Shown here piece by piece: positions 33,485 to 42,034 of a stretch of DNA of 64,000 bases. Source of the DNA: Gemmatimonadota bacterium. Lineage in GTDB: Bacteria > Gemmatimonadota > Gemmatimonadetes > Longimicrobiales > Gaopeijiaceae. The stretch spans positions 1 through 64,000 of the forward strand of contig JAJCZZ010000079.1 of assembly GCA_029262115.1 (NCBI GenBank), given 5' to 3'. The notes under the pieces were generated by a model that was given only the letters and a program-made list of their open reading frames with translations, ran no database searches and was not told the origin of the DNA. The number at the start of each line of letters is the position of its first letter. Positions within the stretch are counted from its first letter, which is position 1. The position numbers were made by a program, and so were the translations under genes.

Positions 33485-34893
33485 CAGGCTTCGATTCCGT
33501 ACTTTTCGAGCTTGTAGTACAATGCACTGGGCTTCAAGCCGAGAAGACGGGCCGCTTCGGCTTTCACGCCCGCAGCTTGGTCGAGCGCTTGCCGGAGAAG
33601 GCGCTCCTCCATCCCCTCCACCGCGCGGTTCAGGTCGACGCCTTGGCTCGGCAACGGTTCGTGCGTGGTCCCGTTCGTTTTAGCCGGTGTGCGGGCGCCC
33701 CCGCGAGTCAGTTGCGGGATCGACGCCTCGGTCAGCTCCGGCCCATCGGCCATGACGAGCGCGCGTTCGATAATGTTCTCCAACTCGCGCACGTTTCCCG
33801 GCCAGTCGTAGGACGCCAGCATCCGAAGCGCGCCGTCGGAAGCGCGCTCCACTACTGAGGCCGTTCGTTCCCGCAGCTTTTCGACGAAGTGCGAGACCAG
33901 AAGCGGTATGTCCTGAGGACGGTCCCGGAGCGGTGGCAGAGTCAGCGGGACCACATGCAGCCGGTAGAACAGGTCCTCCCGAAAACCCGTTCCCTCCTGG
34001 AGGTTCTCGGGCGTCGCGTTGGTCGCGGCAATGATGCGGACATCCACAGGGATCGTGTCCTCACCGCCCACCCGCTCGAGTTCACGCTCTTGGAGGACCC
34101 GGAGCAACCGGATCTGCGTGGTATGCGGAACGGTCGCGATCTCGTCGAGAAAAAGCGTGCCCCCATGCGCCAACTCGAACCGGCCTCGGCGCCTCCGTTC
34201 GGCACCCGTGAACGCACCCTTCTCGTGTCCGAAGAGTTCGGAGTCGAGCAGACTTTCCGACAAAGCGCCGCAGTTCACACGGATGAACGGACCATCCTTG
34301 CGAGGAGATGAAGCGTGTATGGCACGAGCCACCAGCTCCTTCCCGGTACCCGACTCGCCGTAGATCATGACCGTCGAATCGGAGCGTGCCACCCGATCGA
34401 TCCAGGAGAAGAGCTCCTCCATCGGTTCGGAGTCGCCCACGATCTCGCCGTAGCGGGCCTGGGTCGACTCCTTCAAATAGGCGTTCTCCACCCGGAGCGC
34501 CTGATTTTCCCGTAGAAGCCGGGACCGCTCCTCCTTCTCCGCCACCAGCCGATCCACCTTTACGGCGAACTCTTCCGAACTGAACGGCTTCGTGATGAAG
34601 TCCGCAGCACCCAACTTCATGGCCTCGACGACCTTCTCGATGGTGCCATGCGCGGTGATGACCATGACCTCGACGTCCGGCGACGCCTCCTTCACGCGGC
34701 GCAGCACTTCCATCCCGCCCATCCGCGCCATCTTCATGTCGGTGATGACGAGATCGGCGCCCTCCTGTTCGAGCATCTCCATGCCCAGCTTACCACTCTC
34801 CGCCGAGCGCGTGCGGTGACCACGGCGCCGCAGAAGGAGCTCGAGCCCCTCCCTCATGGAGTCGTGGTCGTCGATGATCAGGATGTCAGCCAT
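33484..34893 (-). CDS. Sigma-54-dependent NtrC-family response regulator
   Basis: The 469-residue regulator has an N-terminal receiver domain (about 1-120; acidic pair in ILIIDDHDSM, phospho-acceptor in LVITDMKM, switch T/K in VITAHGT and ITKPF). A sigma-54 AAA+ domain follows (about 140-375) with Walker A GESGTGKE, the sigma-54-contacting loop GAFTGA and Walker B-type GGTLFLDEIA. A Fis-type helix-turn-helix lies at the C-terminus (LLRQALDQAAGVKAEAARLL, then GLKPSALYYKL). All key residues are present, so it should activate sigma-54 promoters when phosphorylated, presumably by the kinase encoded 68 bp upstream. I did not find a convincing -24/-12 promoter in front of its own operon. Confidence 0.95.
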   Translation of the reverse strand: MADILIIDDHDSMREGLELLLRRRGHRTRSAESGKLGMEMLEQEGADLVITDMKMARMGGMEVLRRVKEASPDVEVMVITAHGTIEKVVEAMKLGAADFITKPFSSEEFAVKVDRLVAEKEERSRLLRENQALRVENAYLKESTQARYGEIVGDSEPMEELFSWIDRVARSDSTVMIYGESGTGKELVARAIHASSPRKDGPFIRVNCGALSESLLDSELFGHEKGAFTGAERRRRGRFELAHGGTLFLDEIATVPHTTQIRLLRVLQERELERVGGEDTIPVDVRIIAATNATPENLQEGTGFREDLFYRLHVVPLTLPPLRDRPQDIPLLVSHFVEKLRERTASVVERASDGALRMLASYDWPGNVRELENIIERALVMADGPELTEASIPQLTRGGARTPAKTNGTTHEPLPSQGVDLNRAVEGMEERLLRQALDQAAGVKAEAARLLGLKPSALYYKLEKYGIEA

Positions 34894-34961
34894 AAGGTGC
34901 GTCGAAAAGATCTCGGCCCGTGGAGCGCCGGAGCATCAGGTCAGTGAGATGGCACATGTGT

Positions 34962-36431
34962 TCAACCCCCGACAGGGGCAGATGGGTCGGGCGGGAGGTC
35001 CTCCAGACTCGGGAAATATATGCGGAACTCCGCCCCCACTGCATCATCTGTTTCCTCGGGGAGGACGAGTTCCACACGGCCCTTGAACGCCTCGGCGACC
35101 TTCCGGACAATGGCCAGACCGAGTCCAGCGCCTTGTTCCTTGTCGGTAACGAACGGATCGAAAATCCGCGGACGGAGCTCCGGATCGACGCCAGGGCCCT
35201 CGTCCGTAACGCGGATCAGAACCTCGCCGTGTTCGAGTCGCCCCTCGAGGCGCACCACATCCGAGACCTGAGCCGCGTTCCGGAGGAGGTTCAGGGTGGC
35301 TCTCTTCGCATAGTCCAGGGAGACACGAGCCATGAGCGGCTCCTCGGGGAACGTGACCACCATTTGCCCGCCCCGGTCCTCGAGTTCAGCTCGAACGAGG
35401 TCCGCCGCATCACCCAGGGCCAGACGGAGGTCGCTGGCTTCCCGTCCGTTCGACATCGGTCGGGCGAACGTGAGGAAGTCGTCGATGATTCCGTTGAGGG
35501 CGGACACCTCGCCACGCACCCGTCGGATCAACCGACCGCGTTCCTTGGCGTCCTCCGTCTCCGCGGCCGCGGCCGCGAAGAGCTCGAGTCCACCCAATGG
35601 ATTGCGGATCTCGTGAGCGACCTGAGCGAGCATCAGGCGCAACTGTTCGTCGCGCTCGAGGATGCCCCGGCGCATGCGCTCCATCGCGCGGGACAGTCGT
35701 CCGAGCTCTTGTCCCGGTTCGGTGGCGACCGGCTCGTCCATCCGGCCCCGTTGGATGCGCAGCGCCACCCGACTGAGGCGCTCCATCGGCTCCGTGAGTG
35801 CGGAGGCGAGCAAGGCCGCGAGCGCCACCGCCAGGACCGTAGCCAGAGCCGAGCCGAAGATGAGGTTCCGCCGAAGTTGATCGAGAGGGGCGAGGTAGTC
35901 GGCAGGCATGAGGACCGCCAGCACGTAGTCCGTCTGCTCCAGCTCCGCGAAGCCCCACTTGAACAACTCGTCGTTGATCATGAAGGACGGCGTGGTCGCG
36001 TTCCCCGTCGTCCGTGCCTCTTCGAGTTCGGGACCGAATGGCTCCAGAAAGAGAAGCGGGGTCCCGATCGGAACCGAGTCAGCCGGAAGTGTGCTCACCA
36101 CCGACGTGTTGTCGGGCGCCACGATATAGGCTTCCCGCACGTACCGCCGGAGGCGACGAAGACGGGCCTGGACGGGCGCCATCAGATCCTCCATTCCAGG
36201 CTGGAGGCCGCTGACGAGCGATGATGGCAGCCCCGACTCGACCGCAGCACCGGCGATCGACGTGGCAGTCCGATCGAGCTCGCTTTCCAAGGCGCGGCTG
36301 GCCTCCCGCCACGCCTGGTACCCTCCGGCTGCCGACACCACGAGTGCGAAGGAACCGAAGACCGCGACCAGGAGCGCCCGGAGGGTCACGCGGCCGGGAC
36401 ACTCATCCGCAAGGGACCTCTTCCCGCCCAA
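34962..36431 (-). CDS. Membrane sensor histidine kinase with HAMP domain
   Basis: The 489-residue kinase has TM1 at about 15-37, a periplasmic sensor of about 145 residues (AYIVAPDNTSVVSTLPADSV, a dCache/PAS-like pattern), TM2 at about 188-212 and HAMP. The H-box LAQVAHEIRNPLGGLELF has phospho-His273. The ATPase has an N-box (LNLLRNAAQ), G1 (DEGPGVDPELRPRIFDPF) and G2 (GAGLGLAIVRKV). The pattern is that of NtrB/ZraS-like kinases paired with sigma-54 regulators, and the NtrC-type partner follows. The start is uncertain: TTG at 36431 overlaps the lipoprotein gene by 29 nt, while GTG at 36389 would begin just before TM1. Neither has a strong ribosome-binding site. Confidence 0.93.
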   Translation of the reverse strand: MGGKRSLADECPGRVTLRALLVAVFGSFALVVSAAGGYQAWREASRALESELDRTATSIAGAAVESGLPSSLVSGLQPGMEDLMAPVQARLRRLRRYVREAYIVAPDNTSVVSTLPADSVPIGTPLLFLEPFGPELEEARTTGNATTPSFMINDELFKWGFAELEQTDYVLAVLMPADYLAPLDQLRRNLIFGSALATVLAVALAALLASALTEPMERLSRVALRIQRGRMDEPVATEPGQELGRLSRAMERMRRGILERDEQLRLMLAQVAHEIRNPLGGLELFAAAAAETEDAKERGRLIRRVRGEVSALNGIIDDFLTFARPMSNGREASDLRLALGDAADLVRAELEDRGGQMVVTFPEEPLMARVSLDYAKRATLNLLRNAAQVSDVVRLEGRLEHGEVLIRVTDEGPGVDPELRPRIFDPFVTDKEQGAGLGLAIVRKVAEAFKGRVELVLPEETDDAVGAEFRIYFPSLEDLPPDPSAPVGG

Positions 36432-37413
36432 CCGAAGCGAAGTTGTGAGGCGTGGGCGTGCGTGGCGCGACGACGATGTGGAACGGAACGTGGCGCCGTG
36501 CAGCCGGTGAACAGAAGTTCCCGAGCACGCGATCCACGACGTGGATCAGCGTCCCGATGTCCACGGGCAGTACCCGGCGCACTTCGACACTGTCTCCCGC
36601 CTCGTTCCGAACGCCCGTGATGCCGACGACCACCATGTTCTCGGTGAAGTCCACCGCCGGGAGCGCACGTCCAGGGGCGTGGTCGCGCCAGAAGTCGGAC
36701 CACTCCACGCTGTCGGTGACGGCCATCGAAGTCCGAACGTTCGAGGGCGTGTCAGCCCCTCGCTCGAGTGTCGCGAACGGAACGCTTCCCGAGTAGGACG
36801 ACCTGAAGTCGGCTCCAACCGTGCTTCTGGCCATCAGGAGCGCCACTTGAGCGAGTCTGGAAGCGGCGGCCCCGGGACCTGCGCCTGCCGGAGTGAGCGA
36901 TGTCAGCGATCCGTCGACGCACCGCACCCATGACTTCTCCGCCAATCGTGCGTCGTCGACGATCTGGATCGTGATTCGCGTCCTCGTCGGCCCGCAGGTC
37001 GGATCCAGGTCTTCCGGGAGCTCGTCGCCGAGCCCGAGTAAGCGGAGTCCCTCGCTCTCGTTGACCTGGGTGATCAGGAGGGCATACTGGCCCGCTCGTA
37101 CCACTTCCGCGATCGAGTCGACGCGCTGGGCATCGCCCAGAACGCCGTCATAGGAGATCGCCTCGGAGAGCGTCCACGACCCAGTCGAACGCCACGTCAG
37201 CGTCTGGGTCAGCTCACCGACACCCAGGCCGAGGGGTACTTCGAGCCGCGCCTGGATGCTCCCGACCTGGCCAAAACGGAGAGCTTCCGGCGGAACCGGT
37301 CCCCCGTCGTCGCAGCCAGCGACGGCCGCGAGGACGGCAACAAGCACGCCACGTGCGGCCCGCAGCCACGAGGCGCGGGCGGGGTACGAGAGGACTTGCC
37401 CCATTCCCATCAT
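36403..37413 (-). CDS. Lipoprotein with PrcB-like C-terminal domain
   Basis: The roughly 336-residue lipoprotein has a signal ending in the lipobox LAAVAGC, then a low-identity beta-rich middle part. The last 110 residues (SVEWSDFWRDHAP, PAVDFTENMVVVGITGVRNE, FHIVVAPRT) resemble the PrcB C-terminal domain (PF14343) found with treponemal dentilisin and in many lipoproteins. Three ATG codons lie close together (37413, 37410, 37404); longer frames run antisense into pyrE and are unlikely. Only 18 bp separate it from the pyrE start on the other strand. It heads the kinase operon, so it may be part of the signal the kinase reads; that is inference. Confidence 0.65.
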   Translation of the reverse strand: MMGMGQVLSYPARASWLRAARGVLVAVLAAVAGCDDGGPVPPEALRFGQVGSIQARLEVPLGLGVGELTQTLTWRSTGSWTLSEAISYDGVLGDAQRVDSIAEVVRAGQYALLITQVNESEGLRLLGLGDELPEDLDPTCGPTRTRITIQIVDDARLAEKSWVRCVDGSLTSLTPAGAGPGAAASRLAQVALLMARSTVGADFRSSYSGSVPFATLERGADTPSNVRTSMAVTDSVEWSDFWRDHAPGRALPAVDFTENMVVVGITGVRNEAGDSVEVRRVLPVDIGTLIHVVDRVLGNFCSPAARRHVPFHIVVAPRTPTPHNFASVGREEVPCG

Positions 37414-37431
37414 TCGGACACTCTGGCGACT

Positions 37432-37989
37432 ATGGATCATCGTACGCGGCTCAAAGAACTCCTGCTCGAACGGTCCGTGCGGCTCGGGGATTTTACCCTG
37501 GCAAGCGGAGCACGTTCGTCCTACTACGTCGATGCACGTCGGACCACGATGTCGGCCGAGGGCCAATCGCTGGTGGGGCGACTCGGCTACCATGCGATCC
37601 GGGACGCCGGCCTGACACCCACCCACGTTGGTGGCCTCACCATGGGAGCGGACCCGGTCTCGTATGCGATCGCCCATTTCAGTTTCCTCGAGGGCGAACC
37701 CCTCGACGCCTTCAGCGTCCGTAAGAAAGCGAAGGATCACGGCACGGGCCAGCGGATCGAAGGCGGACTGCCCACGGACGCCCGTGTGATTCTCATCGAG
37801 GACACGGTGACATCGGGTGGATCGGCTCTTCAAGCGCTCGACGCAGTTCGCGATCACGGGCCCGAGATCCTGGCGGTTCTGACCGTGGTCGACCGGGAGG
37901 AAGGGGGTAGGGAACGGATCGAAGCGGCCGGCATCCCGCTCGTGGCGTTGTTCGCCGGAAGCGAACTGAAGGGTGCAGCCGGAAGATAG
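37432..37989 (+). CDS. pyrE: Orotate phosphoribosyltransferase
   Basis: The 185-residue enzyme makes OMP from orotate and PRPP in pyrimidine synthesis. It has FTLASGARSSYYVDARRTT (substrate loop), GGLTMGADPVSYAIA, AFSVRKKAKDHGTGQRIEG (flexible catalytic loop) and the PRPP-binding motif VILIEDTVTSGGSALQA. Length is normal. ATG at 37432 was chosen because it directly precedes the family start (DHRTRLKELLLER); an upstream ATG at 37396 would overlap the divergent lipoprotein gene. It stands alone, not with other pyr genes, just outside the dnaN-dnaA block and convergent with dnaN. Confidence 0.95.
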   Translation: MDHRTRLKELLLERSVRLGDFTLASGARSSYYVDARRTTMSAEGQSLVGRLGYHAIRDAGLTPTHVGGLTMGADPVSYAIAHFSFLEGEPLDAFSVRKKAKDHGTGQRIEGGLPTDARVILIEDTVTSGGSALQALDAVRDHGPEILAVLTVVDREEGGRERIEAAGIPLVALFAGSELKGAAGR

Positions 37990-38079
37990 GGATGTCCCCG
38001 GGGGATGACGGACACTCCCGGTTCTACGCGTCCCGGTACTCGCTCCTCATGGAAGCCGTCGCCCCGACGGTCACTCCGG

Positions 38080-39192
38080 TCAGTCGAGCAAACGCAGCGG
38101 CATGACCAAGCAAAGATAGTCGATTGTTTCACCGTCGGCGGGCACCGGCTCCATGGTGGCAGCACGCTCAGGCGCCTTGAACGCGATCTTCACCTCGTCG
38201 GTCGGCATGTACCTCAAAACTTCCAGTAGATAGTTCGCGTTGAAGCCGATCTCCAGCTCCTCTCCGTCGTATCCGATCTCCAGCTCGTCGTGGCCCTCGC
38301 CTAGGTCCGGCGTCAGGACATTGAGGTGCACGCGTCCGGGCTCGAACATCATGCGGATCCGGTGTGTCTGGTCTGACGCCACCACCGCCATCCTACGCAC
38401 GGCCGACTCCAGCGCCTTCTTGTCCACGATCGCGAGCTTGTCGCTGTCCCGCGGGATGACCTGGTCATAGTTCGGGTACGTGCCTTCGATCAGGCGGGTG
38501 AACACCTCCGTACGCTCGGCGCGGAAGCCGAGGTGGTTTCCACTCTTCGCCACCGAGAGCCTGTCCTCATCCTTGAAGAGCCGCTGGACCTGTTGGAGGG
38601 CGGCGGGCGGAACGATGAAGTCCGCCGAAGGTGCTCCAGACGTGCCAGCCGGGATACCCATGCGAGCGAGGCGATGCCCGTTGGTGGCTACCATCCGCAT
38701 CTCGCCATCTCGCAACTCCCAGAGCACGCCGTTCAGGATCGGTCGACTCTCCTCCGTCGAAACCGCGAACGAGGTGTGGTGGATCAGGGCGTGCAGATCC
38801 TTGCCCTCCACGTCCCACGCGTCGGAGAAGTCCACGCTTGCCAACGTCGGAAACTCCTCGGCCGGCAAGCCGTTGAGCTTGAAGTGGCTGCGACCGCATT
38901 TCAGCTCGATCTGATCGCCACGCGTCGTAACCTCGACAGGCTGATCGGGAAGCTCACGAGTGATCTCCTGAAGCTTCTTGCCCGGAGCGGTAAGGCTACC
39001 CTGTTCCTTGACATCGGCAGGCACCTTGACCCTGACGGCTACGTCGAGGTCGGTACCGCTCATCCAGACGCCGTCCTCCCGCGCCTCGAACAAGATGTTG
39101 GACAATACCGGCAGCGTCGTCTTCGACGGAATGCTGGCCGACACCGCGGCGAGACCAGAGTGAAGGTTTTGCCTGGTGATCGTAAAGTTCAT
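38080..39192 (-). CDS. dnaN: DNA polymerase III beta subunit (sliding clamp)
   Basis: The 370-residue clamp has the standard N-terminal start (MNFTITRQNLHSGLAAVSAS), LPVLSNILFEA, GTDLDVAVRVKVPADV, the middle-domain RPILNGVLWEL and the C-terminal motif YLCLVMPLRLLD, here with Leu for the usual Pro-x-Arg pattern. It is the ring that tethers DNA polymerase III. It is encoded on the same strand as dnaA and downstream of it, the classical order, separated by the 304-bp gap considered as a possible origin. Full length, no anomalies. Confidence 0.97.
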   Translation of the reverse strand: MNFTITRQNLHSGLAAVSASIPSKTTLPVLSNILFEAREDGVWMSGTDLDVAVRVKVPADVKEQGSLTAPGKKLQEITRELPDQPVEVTTRGDQIELKCGRSHFKLNGLPAEEFPTLASVDFSDAWDVEGKDLHALIHHTSFAVSTEESRPILNGVLWELRDGEMRMVATNGHRLARMGIPAGTSGAPSADFIVPPAALQQVQRLFKDEDRLSVAKSGNHLGFRAERTEVFTRLIEGTYPNYDQVIPRDSDKLAIVDKKALESAVRRMAVVASDQTHRIRMMFEPGRVHLNVLTPDLGEGHDELEIGYDGEELEIGFNANYLLEVLRYMPTDEVKIAFKAPERAATMEPVPADGETIDYLCLVMPLRLLD

Positions 39193-39496
39193 TGGAGTTC
39201 CCGCTCCCTGAGTGTGTTTGCGAACCAGTCTACTCTATCCACAGGTGGCTATTCTATCTCTCTAAGAGATAAATAAACCAGTGGTAGTAGAGGGTGTGGA
39301 TCCGTGGAAGAGTGCCCGGTCCGCAGGAGGTTGAAGCTACTCGCCCAAGGCGTACCGAGGGCGCAGCACCATGTGGGTGGGTGGTGAACAACCGGCCTGA
39401 TGCGGTAGGGCCGGGTCCGGGCTCGCCGCCGCTCGGTGGATAATCCGGCGTTTCCCCCACGCTTTCCACAGCCGGCGGACACCGCTCTAGAGACCG
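39193..39496. other. dnaA-dnaN intergenic region, possible origin
   Basis: This 304-bp gap has three sites one mismatch from the DnaA box TTWTNCACA: CTATCCACA (39235-39243), GGTGGATAA on the complement (39435-39443) and CTTTCCACA (39462-39470). A weaker TGTGGATCC lies at 39295-39303. A locally AT-rich stretch (39250-39280) contains the perfect hairpin TATCTCT-CTA-AGAGATA (39255-39271) and could serve as an unwinding element. It may be part of oriC or only a dnaA/dnaN regulatory region; the boxes are sparser than at 51.7 kb. Confidence 0.45.
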
Positions 39497-40885
39497 TCAT
39501 GAGGGCGTGTCCAACTCGGAGCGCGCATCATCAACCTGACGCTTGAATTCGGGGTCCTTCGCCATCTCCTCCTCGACCCTTCGGAGCGAGTGGATGACCG
39601 TCGAGTGATCCCGGCCGCCGAACAACTCGCCGATCTGTACCAACGACGTTCCGAGCTTTTCCTTGATCAGGAACATCGCCACCTGCCTGGGCACCGTGAG
39701 ATCCTTGGTGCGCCTCTTGGAGGCGAGAGCTTCGGGGCGGACGCGCCACCGCCGAGCGACCATCTCCCGGATCCGCTCCGGCGAGAGGACCGGTCCCTCG
39801 TCACCCTTTCGCCCCAGAACGCCTTTGAGGGCCGTCTCAGCCAGGCTGAGTGTGATCTCCTGATGGGTCAGCGACGAGTAGGCCAGCAGCTTGATGACCG
39901 CGCCCTCGAGCTCTCGGACCGAGGACTTGCAGTGATGGGCGATGTAGTCGATCACCTCCGAGTCCAGTGTGAGGCCGTCGTCCGAGGCCTTCTTCCGGAG
40001 GATGGCCATGCGGGTCTCGTACTCCGGCGCCTTGACGTCCACCACGAGTCCCCACTCGAAACGGGAGATCAGCCGGTTCTCGAGGCCGGGGAGGTCCTTG
40101 GGCGGGCGATCGCTGGTGAGGATGATCTGCTTCTGGGCGTCGTACAACGCGTTGAACGTGTGGAAGAACTCCTCCTGAGTGCGCTCCTTGCCCTCCAGAA
40201 AGTGGATGTCGTCGACAAGGAGGAGGTCCATTTCCCGGTACTTTCGCCGGAAGCCGGCCATCTGACCGTTCTGGATCGAACCCACCAACTCGTTCGTGAA
40301 CTGCTCGGACGACACGTACGCGACGCGCCGTCCGGGGTCATCGGAAAGGAGCTCGTGGCCAATGGCGTGCATGAGGTGGGTCTTCCCGAGCCCCACGCCC
40401 CCGTAGAGGAAGAGGGGGTTGTACATCCGGGCGGGTTTCTGGGCCACCGCCCGGCACGCCGCCGCTGCCAACTGCGTGTTGAGCCCGACCACGAACCGGT
40501 CGAAGGTGTACCGGTCGTTCAGTTGGGGACGGAACGGGAGTGGGTCCGCACCCCCAGAGCCCGGTGTGGGAACCACCGGCCTTTCGTTTCGGGGGGGCTC
40601 GTATTCGTACTCCGGAAACGGTATCGGGCCCGGCGCGTCACCGGCGATGACGCACACCGCCAGCGGGCGGCCGAGGACACGGTGAGCGCACTGGGAGAGG
40701 AGCGGACCATACTTGTCCTCGATCCACTCGCCGTGGAAGCGAGATCCTGCCTTGATCGTCAGCGCGTCGTTGGACAAGGACGCCGCGGTAGGGGCCTCGA
40801 GCCAGGTTCGGAAGCTCTGCTCCGATACGGATGCTCGGGCGATCTCCTGGATCTTCGACCAGAGCTCTTCGGCTGTCAGCTCCAT
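39497..40885 (-). CDS. dnaA: Chromosomal replication initiator DnaA
   Basis: The 462-residue protein has all four DnaA domains: helicase-contact domain I (ELWSKIQEIARASVSEQSFR), a short Pro-rich linker (85-120), the AAA+ domain with Walker A GGVGLGKTH (162-170) and Walker B DLLLVDDIHFL, and the C-terminal DNA-binding domain with the signature GRDHSTVIHSLRRVE. It binds DnaA boxes and opens the origin. It is transcribed away from rpmH and towards dnaN. DnaA-box-like sites on both sides of the gene suggest autoregulation. Start ATG agrees with the family. Confidence 0.98.
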   Translation of the reverse strand: MELTAEELWSKIQEIARASVSEQSFRTWLEAPTAASLSNDALTIKAGSRFHGEWIEDKYGPLLSQCAHRVLGRPLAVCVIAGDAPGPIPFPEYEYEPPRNERPVVPTPGSGGADPLPFRPQLNDRYTFDRFVVGLNTQLAAAACRAVAQKPARMYNPLFLYGGVGLGKTHLMHAIGHELLSDDPGRRVAYVSSEQFTNELVGSIQNGQMAGFRRKYREMDLLLVDDIHFLEGKERTQEEFFHTFNALYDAQKQIILTSDRPPKDLPGLENRLISRFEWGLVVDVKAPEYETRMAILRKKASDDGLTLDSEVIDYIAHHCKSSVRELEGAVIKLLAYSSLTHQEITLSLAETALKGVLGRKGDEGPVLSPERIREMVARRWRVRPEALASKRRTKDLTVPRQVAMFLIKEKLGTSLVQIGELFGGRDHSTVIHSLRRVEEEMAKDPEFKRQVDDARSELDTPS

Positions 40886-41205
40886 GGCGCAGCCGGACTC
40901 GGCGGCGCTGAGCCCGCGAGCGGCGCCGCTATGAGCGGGCGCCAGAAGTGTGTCGAAAGGTCGTGGAGGAGTGGCATCCCCGCCGTGAGAACAAGTGTCG
41001 GCCGTGCCCTGTTTTCGGGCACCCCCGGGAGGGGGGCGCCGAAGTTACCGGCGGGGGTGTGGAAAAGTCAATCGGGCAGACAGGGCCTTGCACTTATGGG
41101 GTTTTCCACGGTGCGTCGTCTCCCAGGCGTTGACCCTTGCGCACGCCCTTGGCTATCTTTTCAAGCTCGACTAGAAGCACATTTTCCCAGTACCGGGACG
41201 CAGTG
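40886..41205. other. dnaA-rpmH divergent intergenic region
   Basis: This 320-bp gap between divergent dnaA and rpmH holds an exact DnaA-box-type site TGTGGAAAA (41058-41066, complement TTTTCCACA) and TTTTCCACG (41102-41110, one mismatch). A 6-bp hairpin GTGCCC-N7-GGGCAC lies at 41004-41022. The rpmH promoter at 41130-41159 is listed separately. The boxes probably control dnaA transcription and could belong to a split origin. No gene is seen. Confidence 0.5.
41130..41159 (+). promoter_or_regulatory. Predicted rpmH operon promoter
   Basis: TTGACC (41130-41135) as -35 is followed after 18 nt by TATCTT (41154-41159) as -10, 46 bp before the rpmH ATG. This is the best sigma-70-type match in the gap and is correctly placed to drive rpmH-rnpA-yidD-yidC-mnmE. 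Confidence 0.55.
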
Positions 41206-41355
41206 ATGGAGCCGACATACAAACCGCGGAATCGGAAGCGGTCGAACAAGCACGGATTCCGTGCGCGGATGGCCACCAAAGGTGGGCGCAAGGCTCTGGC
41301 CCGGCGGCGTAGCCGCGGTCGCGCCAAGCTCACGGTGACCATCGGGAAGAAGTAA
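41206..41355 (+). CDS. rpmH: 50S ribosomal protein L34
   Basis: The 49-residue basic protein matches L34: [20 protein letters not shown], then [19 protein letters not shown] and a short C-terminus TVTIGKK. ATG at 41206 gives the expected size; frames starting earlier add residues foreign to the family. It is the first gene of the conserved rpmH-rnpA-yidD-yidC-mnmE set. Its stop TAA overlaps the first base of the proposed rnpA initiation site. Confidence 0.97.
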   Translation: MEPTYKPRNRKRSNKHGFRARMATKGGRKALARRRSRGRAKLTVTIGKK

Positions 41356-41738
41356 TCTCGCCGAGGCGGGGGTACGGGGAGCGCCTTCCCCGATCCGCGC
41401 GCATTCGGCGCACCAACGAGATTCGCGCACTCCTGCAGCAGGGGAAGCGTAAGAGGACTCGGACGGTCGACGTCTTCTTCGCGCCTTCCCCTGTTTCGCG
41501 TTCTCGGCTGGGGCTGATCGTCGGCAAACTGGGCCACGGCATCGTGGAGCGGAACCGCGTGAAACGCAGGCTGAGGGAAATCGGTAGGACTCGTGTCATG
41601 TCTCTCCTCGATGGACAGGAGAGCGGGGGGACCGATGTCCTGATTCGGGCCAGATGGGGGGCGTACGAGGTCGGCTTCGACGAGCTGGCCAGGGATGTGG
41701 AGGAAGCGGTGGAGGCGTTGTGGTCGCTCGAATCCTGA
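41355..41738 (+). CDS. rnpA: Ribonuclease P protein component, start codon unclear
   Basis: RnpA-like sequence is clear: GERLPRSARIRRTNEIRALL, TRTVDVFFAPSPVSRSRLGL, and the RNR-type motif GIVERNRVKRRLREIGR that contacts RNase P RNA. The protein processes the 5' ends of tRNA precursors with the RNA subunit. The frame is open from 41313, yet it has no ATG, GTG or TTG before 41544, which is too late because the N-terminal motif would be lost. I placed the start at ATC 41355, overlapping the rpmH TAA; ATT at 41403 and CTG at 41433 are other options. The alternatives are a non-canonical start, translation by frameshift from rpmH, or a base error in the sequence. Confidence 0.75.
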   Translation: MSPRRGYGERLPRSARIRRTNEIRALLQQGKRKRTRTVDVFFAPSPVSRSRLGLIVGKLGHGIVERNRVKRRLREIGRTRVMSLLDGQESGGTDVLIRARWGAYEVGFDELARDVEEAVEALWSLES

Positions 41739-42031
41739 CCTCGTTGATCCTCTTTTATCAGAAGGGGATCTCTCCGTGGACGCCGGCTTCCTGTCGCTAC
41801 ACGCCCACCTGTTCGGAGTACGCGCGCCAGGCGATCACCTCGCACGGCGCGGCTTCCGGGGCTCGGTTGGCTCTCCTCAGGATTCTCCGGTGCCATCCAT
41901 GGGGCGGCCGGGGTTTCGATCCCGTGCCTTCGAGCCAAGAAGCATCAACGGTCGGACCGACCACGCCGACGCGCGCGGAACGGGCTGACGAATCGACGAC
42001 TCGGGACTTCGCGTCCCGACACATCGCGTAG
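41720..42031 (+). CDS. yidD: Membrane protein insertion efficiency factor YidD
   Basis: The 103-residue protein has the YidD signature ILFYQKGISPWTPASCRYTP, TCSEYARQAI and LRILRCHPWGGRGFDPVP. YidD helps YidC-dependent insertion of inner-membrane proteins. GTG at 41720 overlaps the rnpA 3' end by 19 nt and directly precedes the first motif. The C-terminal 35 residues (SSQEASTVGPTTPTRAERAD) are longer than usual and low in complexity. The yidC ATG follows 3 nt after its stop. Confidence 0.9.
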   Translation: MVARILTSLILFYQKGISPWTPASCRYTPTCSEYARQAITSHGAASGARLALLRILRCHPWGGRGFDPVPSSQEASTVGPTTPTRAERADESTTRDFASRHIA

Positions 42032-42034
42032 ACG

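Noticed and set aside
34950-34964. Sigma-54-like TGGCAC-N5-TTCA on the plus strand between the NtrC-type and kinase genes
   Set aside because: Both neighbouring genes read the other way and the -12 element lacks the GC pair, so it is probably chance.
36403-37857. Longer form of the PrcB-like lipoprotein reaching back over pyrE
   Set aside because: The extra 148 residues are antisense to pyrE, and the lipoprotein signal begins only after 37413.
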